Shown here: positions 7,662-15,357 of the stretch, one piece after another | Layout of the letters: each line of letters opens with the position of its first letter | How positions within the stretch are numbered: the stretch's first letter is position 1 | Assembly: GCF_001561915.1 (NCBI RefSeq) | Contig: NZ_LSKU01000001.1 | Location: forward strand, 1,456,921-1,520,920 | Length of the DNA: 64,000 nucleotides | Direction: 5' to 3' | Source of the DNA: Tepidibacillus decaturensis | GTDB taxonomy: Bacteria; Bacillota; Bacilli; Tepidibacillales; Tepidibacillaceae | Translations under genes and position numbers: made by a program | The notes under the pieces: generated by a model | Told to the model about the DNA's origin: nothing | The model's database searches: none | The model's input: the letters and a program-made list of their open reading frames with translations, nothing else

Positions 7662-8216
7662 TTAGTTTTCTTCATACAACTGTGGGTTTAAAAATCTGGC
7701 AAAAGCAGAAATGGTTACATCACGGAACATATCTTTTCGAGTGATGAGCTGGTTTGTTAAAATCCCAATTGTACCTTCTTTTTTCTTCACATTGTGTTTT
7801 CCTGTAAAATCATCAATAATATCTCCCAACTCTTTCCCCATACGTAAATGGTTTGCAATTTCTTCAGGGAGCTGTACACGGAGTCCACCACCGATTCCCA
7901 CATTCCCTTCTTTATCAACTACTACACCCCAATTACATAAAAACATACCAAACGGAGATTCAATTACTCCTCCTTCTAACCCTATACAGTAATCAAAGAA
8001 ATGCGATTCCTTTTCCGCAAACATTACGTTATTTGCGCGATTAATTGCTCCTTGAATCGTTTCTTCATCTGAAAAAGGTTGTTCAGACACTTGCGATTCT
8101 ACATCTAATCCAATCACTTCTGCTTCAAACCCCATTTCAGCAAATGCTGATCGAACCGCCTCAATTTTTGCAGGATTCTTTGACCCTACTCCAATATGTA
8201 ACACCAATTTCCACAC
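7662..8216 (-). CDS. DUF84 family inosine/xanthosine triphosphatase (YjjX-like)
   Basis: 184 residues. The family fingerprint is clear: HIGVGSKNPAKIEAVRSAF at the N-terminus, VSEQPFSDEETIQGAINRA (the QPxsDeEt block), DYCIGLEGGVIE and a C-terminal GTIGILTNQLITR. YjjX-type enzymes hydrolyse non-canonical ITP/XTP to monophosphates, protecting nucleic acids from deaminated purines. The GTG start at 8216 has an AAGGAAAG site upstream. It is single in its transcription unit, with a structured repeat upstream. The chemical role comes from the family; this copy carries the expected acidic metal-binding residues. Confidence 0.88.
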   Translation of the reverse strand: MWKLVLHIGVGSKNPAKIEAVRSAFAEMGFEAEVIGLDVESQVSEQPFSDEETIQGAINRANNVMFAEKESHFFDYCIGLEGGVIESPFGMFLCNWGVVVDKEGNVGIGGGLRVQLPEEIANHLRMGKELGDIIDDFTGKHNVKKKEGTIGILTNQLITRKDMFRDVTISAFARFLNPQLYEEN

Positions 8217-8296
8217 TTCTTTCCTTCACAATATGGTTTAATCCTAACTATAGTAAAACATTCTCTTTCCCAAATCGCAAGAATAGAATAAGAAAA

Positions 8297-8439
8297 GGTT
8301 TGTATATTCCATCGCGCTCCGTCATCCGTTCCCTTCTATAAGAGAGAAGGGCACTTGAAAGCACACAAAGTGTACAAGTCGTGCTACACAGCTAAAGCTG
8401 TTCGTCACGCTATGTCGCAGCTTATGGAATATACAAACC
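8297..8439. repeat. 143-bp intergenic element with 16-bp perfect terminal inverted repeats
   Basis: GGTTTGTATATTCCAT at 8297-8312 is repeated inverted at 8424-8439; the arms stay similar for a further ~10 bp with mismatches (GCTCCGTCAT against GCTGCGACAT). Inside lie further short dyads: CCCTTCT/AGAAGGG, ACTTG/CAAGT and ACAGCT/AGCTGT. There is no coding capacity. It resembles a MITE or other palindromic dispersed repeat, or the template for a strongly folded RNA. I see no convincing target duplication and no second copy in the window. Confidence 0.6.
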
Positions 8440-8496
8440 CCTAAATGACAACGGAAAATTCAACAAACATTTGTTGTCAGGTAATCTATGTTTAAT

Positions 8497-9273
8497 TTAT
8501 CTAGCAAGTTTGGCCGTTGGATAATCCGTAATGAGCATGTGCCCTGGGGCATGAGTAATCGTGATATCTGGTTTGCTATTTAATAGAGCGACTTGAGGCG
8601 TCACACCACATGCCCAAAACACAGGTACTTCATTTTCTGCGATGTCAATAGAATCGCCAAAGTCTGGTGAATGGATGTCTTTGATACCAATTTGGGTAGG
8701 ATCTCCTATATGAATAGGGGAACCATGTGCACTAGGAAACCTAGAAGTAATTTCGAGAACACGAGGGATTAAAGAATAATGAAATGGTCTCATACTTACA
8801 ACTTGATTTCCTCTAAAAGATCCTGCTGGTTCAGTCTCAATATTCGTAATATACATCGCCACGTTTTTCCCTTGGTTGATGTGTTTTACGGGTATTCCAT
8901 TATTTATTAATTCATTTTCAAAAGTGAAACTGCATCCTAGAAGAAAGGTTACAAAATCATCTTGCCAAATATCCTTTATATCCAATGGTTCATCAACGAA
9001 TTCACCATTTTTAAATACTCGGTATTTAGGAACATCGGTTCTTATATCAATGATATCATCTGAATATTTTTTTATATAAGGTGAACCGGTATCCGTAATC
9101 TCTAATATTGGACAAGGTTTGGGATTTCTGATACAAAATAAAAGAAAATCATAAGCGTATTTTTTCGGTAGAATGACTACGTTTGCTTGTAATCGATCCA
9201 TCCCATAACCTGTTGTAGGTTTCGTAAATTCATTGGCTCTAATTTTCATTCTTAATTGTTGAACATTTTCCAT
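8497..9273 (-). CDS. DUF1445/YcsI-family putative hydro-lyase
   Basis: 258 residues. The sequence follows the family from MRxxIRxxxFxxPTxGY (here MKIRANEFTKPTTGYGMD) through LQANVVILPKKYAYDFLLFC, DFVTFLLGCSFTFENEL, MYITNIETEPAGSFRGN, VVSMRP and IHIGDPTQIGI to the C-terminal FWACGVTPQVAL and HAPGHMLITD. Relatives are annotated as putative hydro-lyases and the fold occurs as the N-terminal part of D-glutamate cyclase. ATG at 9273 follows GGGGTGAT; an upstream in-frame ATG at 9321 has no ribosome site. It is probably co-transcribed with the carbon-nitrogen hydrolase gene upstream. Substrate unknown. Confidence 0.85.
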   Translation of the reverse strand: MENVQQLRMKIRANEFTKPTTGYGMDRLQANVVILPKKYAYDFLLFCIRNPKPCPILEITDTGSPYIKKYSDDIIDIRTDVPKYRVFKNGEFVDEPLDIKDIWQDDFVTFLLGCSFTFENELINNGIPVKHINQGKNVAMYITNIETEPAGSFRGNQVVSMRPFHYSLIPRVLEITSRFPSAHGSPIHIGDPTQIGIKDIHSPDFGDSIDIAENEVPVFWACGVTPQVALLNSKPDITITHAPGHMLITDYPTAKLAR

Positions 9274-9329
9274 CTCATCACCCCATCTTTTAAATAAATG
9301 GTATGTAATATTATCGAACAAAAGAAGCT

Positions 9330-9365
9330 CTATTCGGAAAATAAGTCGTTACCAATACCACTCAT
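9330..9365 (-). other. 11-codon mini-ORF with strong ribosome site
   Basis: ATG at 9365 preceded by GAAGGAGGATTAAG opens an 11-residue ORF (MSGIGNDLFSE). It lies between the carbon-nitrogen hydrolase and the DUF1445 gene. It could be a leader peptide, a translation-coupling site or the start of a lost gene; nothing else supports function. Confidence 0.25.
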
Positions 9366-9389
9366 CTTAATCCTCCTTCTTTTATTTGA

Positions 9390-10181
9390 CTAAAAATAAA
9401 ATTCTTCTTTACGGTCTTTAAATACAGGAATTCTGTTCCTTATCTCTGGAACAATGGACAAATCAAGTTCTGCCGTAATAATTTCTTCCTCTTCTGTACC
9501 TTCAGCAATCACCTCTCCCCATGGATCAATAATCATCGAATGGCCAAAGAATGTATTATTCGGGTCACTTCCCACACGATTCGTTGCAACCACAAACATT
9601 TGGTTCTCAATTGCTCGAGCAATAAGGAGACTTCTCCAATGATATAAGCGAGGATGTGGCCATTCTGCTGGGACAAATAATACTTCCATCCCATCTAATG
9701 CCATCGAACGTATTAACTCTGGAAAACGAATATCATAACAAATGACGATTCCGGCTTTATGGCCATATAAATCAAAAGTGAAACGTTTGTTGCCGGATTC
9801 AAGATACTTTTCTTCATTCATGAGTCGAAATAGATGAATTTTATCATAGTAGCCTCGTACATCACCATGATTATCAATGACATAAGTAGTATTAAAGACC
9901 TTAATATTCCTCACATTCGCCACCGAACCTGGGATGATATAGGAACCATATTGCTTAGCGATTGCCGTGAAGGAGGATTTAACCATTTCTCCATCTCGAT
10001 CTCCATTTTTAAGAGCGTTTTCAAGATCATACCCCAAATTCCACATTTCGGGAGCAAGCACCACATTGGATTGCTGCTGCTTGAGAGCCCTATGCATCGT
10101 GTCTACTAACCGTTGTCTATTTACTTCAGATTGGCCAAATTGAATATCCATTTGGATTGCAGAAACTTTTATTTTATCCAT
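9390..10181 (-). CDS. Carbon-nitrogen hydrolase (nitrilase superfamily, omega-amidase-like)
   Basis: 263 residues covering a complete nitrilase-superfamily domain. The Glu-Lys-Cys triad is visible: Glu in VLAPEMWNLGYD, Lys in YYDKIHLF and Cys in GIVICYDIRFPEL. The C-terminal MFVVATNRVGSDP...FFGHSMIIDPWGEV is typical of the YafV/NIT2-like branch that hydrolyses omega-amides such as alpha-ketoglutaramate, a methionine-salvage or amino-acid repair step. No signal peptide. The gene starts at ATG 10181 and the DUF1445 gene follows about 115 nt downstream. The family is certain; the exact amide is an inference. Confidence 0.9.
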   Translation of the reverse strand: MDKIKVSAIQMDIQFGQSEVNRQRLVDTMHRALKQQQSNVVLAPEMWNLGYDLENALKNGDRDGEMVKSSFTAIAKQYGSYIIPGSVANVRNIKVFNTTYVIDNHGDVRGYYDKIHLFRLMNEEKYLESGNKRFTFDLYGHKAGIVICYDIRFPELIRSMALDGMEVLFVPAEWPHPRLYHWRSLLIARAIENQMFVVATNRVGSDPNNTFFGHSMIIDPWGEVIAEGTEEEEIITAELDLSIVPEIRNRIPVFKDRKEEFYF

Positions 10182-10463
10182 TACTATTCAATCCCCTTAC
10201 TATTATCGTGTGAGTTTCTCTATGACTAATGTCATCATACAACAAAAACTACCAAGTGTCATGCGGCATTTCGTCTAATTTTGTAAGTTTTTACAATTCT
10301 TAGCTAAGGTAAAAACCTTAATATATTCAATTTTGTACATTTGCTTAAATTTTAAAAAAATTTTATGTAAAAATTGTGAATTTGTTTATAGTCAGCTAAT
10401 AAAAATTATGTTATTATTTGTCATGTTGTGTAAAAACATCCACTGAAAGGCGTTTGATATATT

Positions 10464-10628
10464 TTGTCTGAACAACTTATAGAACAATTTGAAAATTTGC
10501 GAGAAGAAATGATTCAATCTGCTATGAAATATGGTTTGACCCATCCAGTCGTTATCAAGTTAAGCCAATCTTTAGACAAATTACATATCGAAATATTGAG
10601 AGAACAGCAACAAAAAAAGAACATTTAA
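10464..10628 (+). CDS. Spo0E-like aspartyl-phosphate phosphatase
   Basis: 54 residues, TTG start (10464-10466) with GAAAGG about 13 nt upstream. The Spo0E-family signature is complete: a first helix (LIEQFENLREEMIQSA), then THPVVIKLSQSLDKLH, containing the SQxLD core that inserts into the phosphoryl site of Spo0A-P. Such proteins dephosphorylate Spo0A and delay sporulation. An in-frame TGA lies just upstream, so this start region is forced. The stop overlaps the stop of the convergent gene ending at 10625. This small gene is good evidence for a spore-former. Confidence 0.85.
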   Translation: MSEQLIEQFENLREEMIQSAMKYGLTHPVVIKLSQSLDKLHIEILREQQQKKNI

Positions 10629-11755
10629 TCAGTAAACAGTTCCTCAAAATCAATTATCCATCGATCTGTAACTGAATTTCTTTTTAGTAGAAAATTCATT
10701 TTCCTTTTTTCTCTTCCCCCTTCTTTCCAATATAAGTTTACTTCTATGGGAATTTCAAATGACATTAGATTGAATGTGTTCGTCTTATCAAAAATAGTCG
10801 TTCTTGAGATTGTATCGATTTTATCCATTTCAACCAATAGTGAAGGTATTTCCTTATATTTATTTTTCGAAAGCAACATTTTAAACAACTGTTTATCATT
10901 TTGATTTAAAGACATCAAAAATACATCAACAAGATCATATGGGTTGAGTGTGATTAAATATTGCTCTATTTTTCCTGCTGCTTTATATACCATGACTTGA
11001 TGGCCAGGATCTAGATTTCTAGTTATATGCGTAATGCTCCCTTTAAAGTGGATACAAAAGTGTCCAGGGAACCCATTCCTAAGTGCACCGAACCCATGAG
11101 GCATTCCATTCATTGATGCAGCAATCCGTTGATTACCAATTTGGATCAGAATCGCTCTCCTATCCCAACTCCATTTCCCTTCATATATCTCTCTCATAAT
11201 TTTAGTATCCTCTTTTGATAATGGTTGCACATCAGCATGATGACTTCCTGCTCTTCGTTGAACATTGAAACGTAGTCCTGTCTCTAAGTCGATCACTTGG
11301 AATTTTGTTTTCCTAGGGATAATCGTATCGACCTCTTCCCATGGTAACAATTCTCCATAGTGCTTTCTTTTTATGATTTCTATGTATGTAAATAATTGCT
11401 CTTGAAGATGAGCTGGCAAATGAACCTTTTTAAGCTGTCGAACATCAAATAAGTTACCATATTGATCTGCTAAGTAACGACGAACACCACTTTGTTGATT
11501 TATAGTGATATAGGTGTCTGTAAAAGGAAGAACTACCTTAGAGGGATATAAAGGACTTTTTACAATTTCTTTTATTATTTTACTTTGATAGATGGTTAGT
11601 TTTGTTTCATTAATTGCTTCAGGTGACGATTTGATGGAAATGGTTATTTTACTTGCTTCTTTTGAGGAAACATTGTGAGAAAATGATGCAAAAAATACGA
11701 AACTAAAAACGAGAGTGAAAAGAATTAAAATAATGACCCTGTTTCCTTTTTCCAA
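10625..11755 (-). CDS. Membrane-anchored conserved protein with L,D-transpeptidase-like His/Cys segment
   Basis: 376 residues with one N-terminal membrane anchor (VIILILFTLVFSFVFFASF); the rest is extracytoplasmic. The central block (about residues 165-275) is strongly patterned: FNVQRRAGSHHADVQPL, KWSWDRRAILI, IAASMNGMPHGFG, then GFPGHFCIHFKGSITH and DPGHQ. I recall this block from clostridial and bacillar peptidoglycan-binding or stalk-domain proteins of unknown activity. The GHFCIHF segment, with Cys and nearby His, is reminiscent of the SHGC(I/V)R site of L,D-transpeptidases, but homology is not shown. I choose TTG at 11755 (GGAG 9 nt upstream). Function unknown, probably cell-wall or spore related. 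Confidence 0.65.
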   Translation of the reverse strand: MEKGNRVIILILFTLVFSFVFFASFSHNVSSKEASKITISIKSSPEAINETKLTIYQSKIIKEIVKSPLYPSKVVLPFTDTYITINQQSGVRRYLADQYGNLFDVRQLKKVHLPAHLQEQLFTYIEIIKRKHYGELLPWEEVDTIIPRKTKFQVIDLETGLRFNVQRRAGSHHADVQPLSKEDTKIMREIYEGKWSWDRRAILIQIGNQRIAASMNGMPHGFGALRNGFPGHFCIHFKGSITHITRNLDPGHQVMVYKAAGKIEQYLITLNPYDLVDVFLMSLNQNDKQLFKMLLSKNKYKEIPSLLVEMDKIDTISRTTIFDKTNTFNLMSFEIPIEVNLYWKEGGREKRKMNFLLKRNSVTDRWIIDFEELFTD

Positions 11756-11869
11756 TACAACCAGCTCCAATCGAATATTTCTCAGTTATATTCTTTGTAT
11801 TGGAAAAAAAGATATACAAATATCACCATTTTGCATTGGCGTGAAGATTACTAGGTGTGTAATAAAAAA

Positions 11870-11894
11870 ACCTTGAAATATTAAAACTTTCAAG
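11870..11894 (-). terminator. Terminator after the nitronate monooxygenase gene
   Basis: CCTTGAAA / TTTCAAGG hairpin with a 9-nt loop, followed on the minus strand by seven T. Confidence 0.8.
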
Positions 11895-11914
11895 GATTTT
11901 TAGTACTAATATCT

Positions 11915-12988
11915 TTACATAGACATCACCAGTTCAGCTTCTTGAACGAGCTCTTTCATCAATTTTTTAACAGTAATAATCTCATTTAATCGATACCCAT
12001 TTGAACCGGTAAAAATCAATCCGTTTGAAATATTCCCTTTCACTGCCTCGATAAGTGCTTTTGATATACAATAAGGAGTCGTTTTAGGGTCGCAAGTGAC
12101 TAAACAATCATAGCACTTTTTTACAGGTATTCTTTCTCCTTCAACAGTTTTAACAAACTCATTATGGATGGCTCTTCCAGGAAGACCAACAGGACTTTTT
12201 ACAAGGTTGATATCCTCTTGTTTTGAACGAATAAATGCCTGTTTGTAATTAACATCTGCATCACATTCTTCTGTAGCAATAAAGCGAGTTCCCATCTGTA
12301 CTCCGGAGACACCTAATTTTAAATATTTTGCAATATCTTGACCATTAAAAATACCTCCTGCAGCAATAATAGGGATACGTTTTTTATATTTTTCTTCAAA
12401 TGAATGTAACGCTTCTTTTACATCACTTAAGATTTGAGAAAGATTTATTTTAGATTTTAATTCATCAATGGAAAAACCCAAATGTCCACCTGCTTCAGGT
12501 CCTTCAACAATCATTAAATCAGGTAAATATTCATACCTTTTGTCCCATAGCTTCGTCATTAGATATGCTGCTTTTCCTGAAGAGACAATCGGTGCGATTT
12601 TCGTTTTTGTGCCTTTAATAAATTCAGGTAATTCCTTAGGTAACCCGGCTCCAGAAACAATAATGTCTATTTTTTCCTCTACCGCGGTTCTTACCATTTC
12701 CTTATAATGGTTCATGGCCACCATAAGGTTAACCCCTATAATGCCTTTGGGACTTAACTCCCGTGCCTTACTAATTTCTTTTCTTAGAGCTCTTATATTA
12801 GCAAGAAGAGCATTGTTTTCGAAATCTGGTTCATTAAAACCAATTTGCACCCCAGAAATGATCCCAATTCCTCCCTCATTTGCTACAGCTGAGGCTAACC
12901 TAGAACGAGAAACACCTACGCCCATTCCTCCTTGAATAATAGGTACTGACGCTATTAAATCTCCTAACGAGAGTGAAGGTAATTTCAT
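11915..12988 (-). CDS. Nitronate monooxygenase family FMN protein (NPD/NMO-like)
   Basis: 357 residues, TIM barrel. PIIQGGMGVGVS at the N-terminus, NEGGIGIISG, then GVNLMVAMNHYKEMVRTA, IVSGAGLPKELPEF, VEGPEAGGHLGF (the H/G-rich FMN loop), IIAAGGIFNGQDIAKYLKLGVSGVQMGTRFIAT and a Cys-bearing C-terminal segment (KKCYDCLVTCDPKTTPYC). The extra four-Cys segment near residue 300 is seen in the larger anaerobe-type members, some linked to fatty-acid enoyl reductase FabK-like proteins. The reaction is nitronate oxidation in characterised relatives; a FabK-like role cannot be excluded. ATG at 12988 has CAAGGAGT upstream; the longer in-frame start at 13033 has none. Confidence 0.88.
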   Translation of the reverse strand: MKLPSLSLGDLIASVPIIQGGMGVGVSRSRLASAVANEGGIGIISGVQIGFNEPDFENNALLANIRALRKEISKARELSPKGIIGVNLMVAMNHYKEMVRTAVEEKIDIIVSGAGLPKELPEFIKGTKTKIAPIVSSGKAAYLMTKLWDKRYEYLPDLMIVEGPEAGGHLGFSIDELKSKINLSQILSDVKEALHSFEEKYKKRIPIIAAGGIFNGQDIAKYLKLGVSGVQMGTRFIATEECDADVNYKQAFIRSKQEDINLVKSPVGLPGRAIHNEFVKTVEGERIPVKKCYDCLVTCDPKTTPYCISKALIEAVKGNISNGLIFTGSNGYRLNEIITVKKLMKELVQEAELVMSM

Positions 12989-13119
12989 AAAATCGACTCC
13001 TTGAATTTGTTTAATGATTATCATTGTTTGCATTATAACGTTTTAAACCTTTAAAGTAAATATTTCACTTGAATTAGTTAGTATAAGTTTGAGAATTTTG
13101 GAGATTTCGTAAGCAAAAA

Positions 13120-13144
13120 AAACCTTCCTATAATAGAAAGGTTT
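13120..13144 (-). terminator. Terminator downstream of the 49-aa protein gene
   Basis: AAACCTT...AAGGTTT hairpin followed in minus-strand sense by eight T. It lies about 100 nt after the stop at 13241. Confidence 0.7.
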
Positions 13145-13240
13145 GTTTCCATATCTTTAATATCTCTTCCACTAGGTTGAATAGTTCTTTTATATGAACT
13201 CAGTATCTTACTGTATTATAAATAAAATAATTGCAAGTTC

Positions 13241-13390
13241 TTACTTTTTGGCTAGATAAAAATCCCAAACAGCTTCTTGTTCTTTTTTTGTTAAATACTC
13301 TTCAAAGCTCATCATTTTACCTTTATAGTTTACAACGTAATCTAATAAATCTTTTTGACGAGCTACCTCTTCCACTTTGTAGATTGCCAT
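13241..13390 (-). CDS. Hypothetical protein, 49 aa
   Basis: Short soluble protein beginning MAIYKVEEVARQKDLL and ending WDFYLAKK; charged, probably one or two helices. ATG at 13390 is preceded by AAGAGGTGATTGGG, a convincing ribosome site, so I reject the longer in-frame start at 13432. I do not recognise a family. It has its own downstream terminator and an AT-rich upstream region with a catabolite-responsive-element-like site about 200 nt away. Confidence 0.55.
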   Translation of the reverse strand: MAIYKVEEVARQKDLLDYVVNYKGKMMSFEEYLTKKEQEAVWDFYLAKK

Positions 13391-13587
13391 CCCAATCACC
13401 TCTTTTTTAATTTCAATCTCATTATACAACATTTTTTAGTCTGTGATTGTGAAAATTATAACAAAAATTTGAACATCATTAAAGTTTAAATCTTTAGAAA
13501 AATCAATTAAATACTTTAACAGTGGCAAATTTTATTATATTTCCATAATTTAATATCTAATAAAAATTTTATGACTATTTTATATTG

Positions 13588-13601
13588 TGAAAACGATAAC
13601 A
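13588..13601. promoter_or_regulatory. cre-like site (CcpA operator consensus match)
   Basis: TGAAAACGATAACA matches the TGWAANCGNTNWCA catabolite-responsive element at every position. It lies in a 277-bp intergenic region, roughly 200 nt upstream of the 49-aa ORF start at 13390 and 70 nt downstream of the stop of the 48-aa ORF. No clear promoter hexamers could be paired with it, so its target is uncertain. Confidence 0.4.
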
Positions 13602-13638
13602 ATTTATTATTATGTATTACGGGATAGCAATAAAGAAC

Positions 13639-13664
13639 AACAGCTACGTTTGTTTGTAGCTGTT
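13639..13664 (-). terminator. Terminator after the 48-aa ORF
   Basis: AACAGCTAC / GTAGCTGTT stem with an 8-nt loop immediately after the stop at 13668; the T-run after it is short. Confidence 0.55.
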
Positions 13665-13667
13665 AGT

Positions 13668-13814
13668 TTATCGACGATCACTTACTAATTTAACCACCCT
13701 TGTATATTTCCCCTTTTTTACCTCTTCAGGAGTTGCATCTTCATCTAGTGCATCCATCTCCATACTTGGTGCAATGGTAGGCTCCTTTTCTTTAGGACTG
13801 ATTTTCTTATCCAC
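13668..13814 (-). CDS. Hypothetical small acidic protein, 48 aa
   Basis: GTG at 13814 preceded by AAAAGGAGATGAATCATC opens a 48-residue ORF. The N-terminus is Lys/Glu/Pro-rich (DKKISPKEKEPTIAPSMEMD), and the C-terminus is basic (KYTRVVKLVSDRR). There are no Cys, His or membrane segments; it is probably disordered. The strong ribosome site and the hairpin right after the stop support a real gene. No family recognised. Confidence 0.5.
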   Translation of the reverse strand: MDKKISPKEKEPTIAPSMEMDALDEDATPEEVKKGKYTRVVKLVSDRR

Positions 13815-13986
13815 GATGATTCATCTCCTTTTCTTTACCTTATGTTCATTATGCTTCATAAATTGGATTTCATTCTTTATAAAAAATAAATCCAAATACT
13901 ACTAACCCCATATCATCCATTTACTTATCACCTCTGTACCCTTTCAGGAATAACATCTTGAAAGATGGTGGTCTAAAAAATAAAAA

Positions 13987-14042
13987 AAGGGTTTATATCC
14001 GACCATCAACTTTCCAAAATCTTTTATGGCCTTCAAACCCTT
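13987..14042 (-). terminator. Terminator of the tRNA operon
   Basis: AAGGGTTT / AAACCCTT outer arms with an inner GGCCAT/ATGGTC pairing, followed on the minus strand by TTTTTATTTTTT. It lies just after the last tRNA of the cluster. Confidence 0.75.
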
Positions 14043-14055
14043 GATATATAAAGTA

Positions 14056-14131
14056 TGGTGACCCCGACTGGGTTCGAACCAGCGACCCCCACCCTGTCAA
14101 GATGGTGCTCTCCCGGCTGAGCTACGGAGTC
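14056..14131 (-). tRNA. tRNA-Val (GAC)
   Basis: Complete 76-nt cloverleaf with acceptor GACTCCG pairing CGGGGTC, anticodon loop TTGACAG (anticodon GAC), GGTTCGA T-arm and encoded CCA. It closely resembles Bacillus tRNA-Val(GAC). Last gene of a five-tRNA operon. Confidence 0.95.
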
Positions 14132-14164
14132 ACATATATTCGACGTTGTTACACTCAATTTAGA

Positions 14165-14253
14165 TGGTGCCGAGGACCGGACTTGAACCGGTACGGTAGT
14201 CACCTACCGCAGGATTTTAAGTCCTGTGCGTCTGCCAATTCCGCCACCCCGGC
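14165..14253 (-). tRNA. tRNA-Leu (TAA)
   Basis: 89-nt type II tRNA with a long variable arm (GCGGTAGGTGACTACCGT), anticodon loop CTTAAAA (anticodon TAA) and encoded CCA. Confidence 0.95.
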
Positions 14254-14265
14254 AGGACTTTTAAA

Positions 14266-14341
<76 letters not shown>

Positions 14342-14377
14342 CTACTAATTTAACTTTAAACAAATACTTTTTTAAAA

Positions 14378-14454
14378 TGGCGGAGCTGACGGGATTCGAA
14401 CCCGCGGTCTCCTGCGTGACAGGCAGGCATGTTAGGCCTCTACACCACAGCTCC
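14378..14454 (-). tRNA. tRNA-Asp (GTC)
   Basis: 77-nt cloverleaf; acceptor GGAGCTG/CAGCTCC, anticodon arm CCTGCCTGTCACGCAGG with GTC, discriminator G and encoded CCA, all as expected for tRNA-Asp. Confidence 0.95.
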
Positions 14455-14496
14455 ATAATATAAATGGGAATATTCGACGTAGTGCAAATAGTTTAT

Positions 14497-14572
<76 letters not shown>

Positions 14573-14818
14573 TCATTACATAATAAAATTAGCGACAAAA
14601 ATTATTATATATGATTTATAACATTTATGCAACAATTTTTAAAAATAGTTTTATCCCTTAAACCACTTGGTATTTGGGACAAAAGTAATTTTACCTAGAG
14701 TACAATAATTTGTCAATAGTATTGTCACATATATTTAGCGAATTGGGTTTACAATAACATTGTCAATGTATACATGAATACCATTGACTTGAACCATGGT
14801 TAAGGAGAGTGTTGCAAT

Positions 14819-15304
14819 TTGGCAAAACAATTAAAAGACAGACAAATCGCTTATGTAAATAAAGAAACAAATCAGTTGGTGTCACAAATCGTAAGTGGAA
14901 CTCAATCACTACTACAGCAGACTAAACAATTACAGAGCAATCCATCATTAGTTGTACCTATACAACAACCTCAACTTGCGTCGTCCACTGCATCTAACAA
15001 CATGCAAATGTCTCAACAAAATTTCAAAACGCAACAACTTGGGCAGGCACAACAACATACTAGCGTCCCTGAAATGCAGCATTTAGATCAAATGCTACAA
15101 AAATTTTATAACGAGATTGGTAAGATGGAAACGGAATACACCCAATTGAAATCTGCCAATATGAATCCTTTACATCTTCAGCAATTGATGCAACAAAAAG
15201 CAAATGCGCTCCAATCATTTAGTAATCAAATACAACAAACAATCAATCAGGTTCAATTATCAAGTCAAACGAATCAAATTTATGAATCAGGCCATGGTTT
15301 CTAA
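14819..15304 (+). CDS. Gln-rich hypothetical protein, 161 aa
   Basis: Very glutamine-rich, low-complexity protein with helical ends. Residues 1-40 (RQIAYVNKETNQLVSQIVSGTQSLLQ) and 95-155 look amphipathic or coiled-coil (LDQMLQKFYNEIGKMETEY); residues 40-90 are a Gln/Ser/Pro linker. No signal peptide or membrane helix. The TTG start at 14819 follows TAAGGAG at a rather long 11-nt spacing. A hairpin terminator follows the stop. Its isolation next to the tRNA operon and its composition recall small spore-coat or structural proteins, but no family is recognised and no function is proposed. Confidence 0.6.
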   Translation: MAKQLKDRQIAYVNKETNQLVSQIVSGTQSLLQQTKQLQSNPSLVVPIQQPQLASSTASNNMQMSQQNFKTQQLGQAQQHTSVPEMQHLDQMLQKFYNEIGKMETEYTQLKSANMNPLHLQQLMQQKANALQSFSNQIQQTINQVQLSSQTNQIYESGHGF

Positions 15305-15312
15305 AAAGTTTT

Positions 15313-15336
15313 GGCTGTTGAAATTCATCAACAGCC
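15313..15336 (+). terminator. Terminator after the Gln-rich protein gene
   Basis: GGCTGTTGA / TCAACAGCC perfect 9-bp stem with loop AATTCA, followed by a T-rich stretch. It lies 9 nt after the stop at 15304. Confidence 0.7.
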
Positions 15337-15357
15337 TCTCATATTTTCATACAAAGC

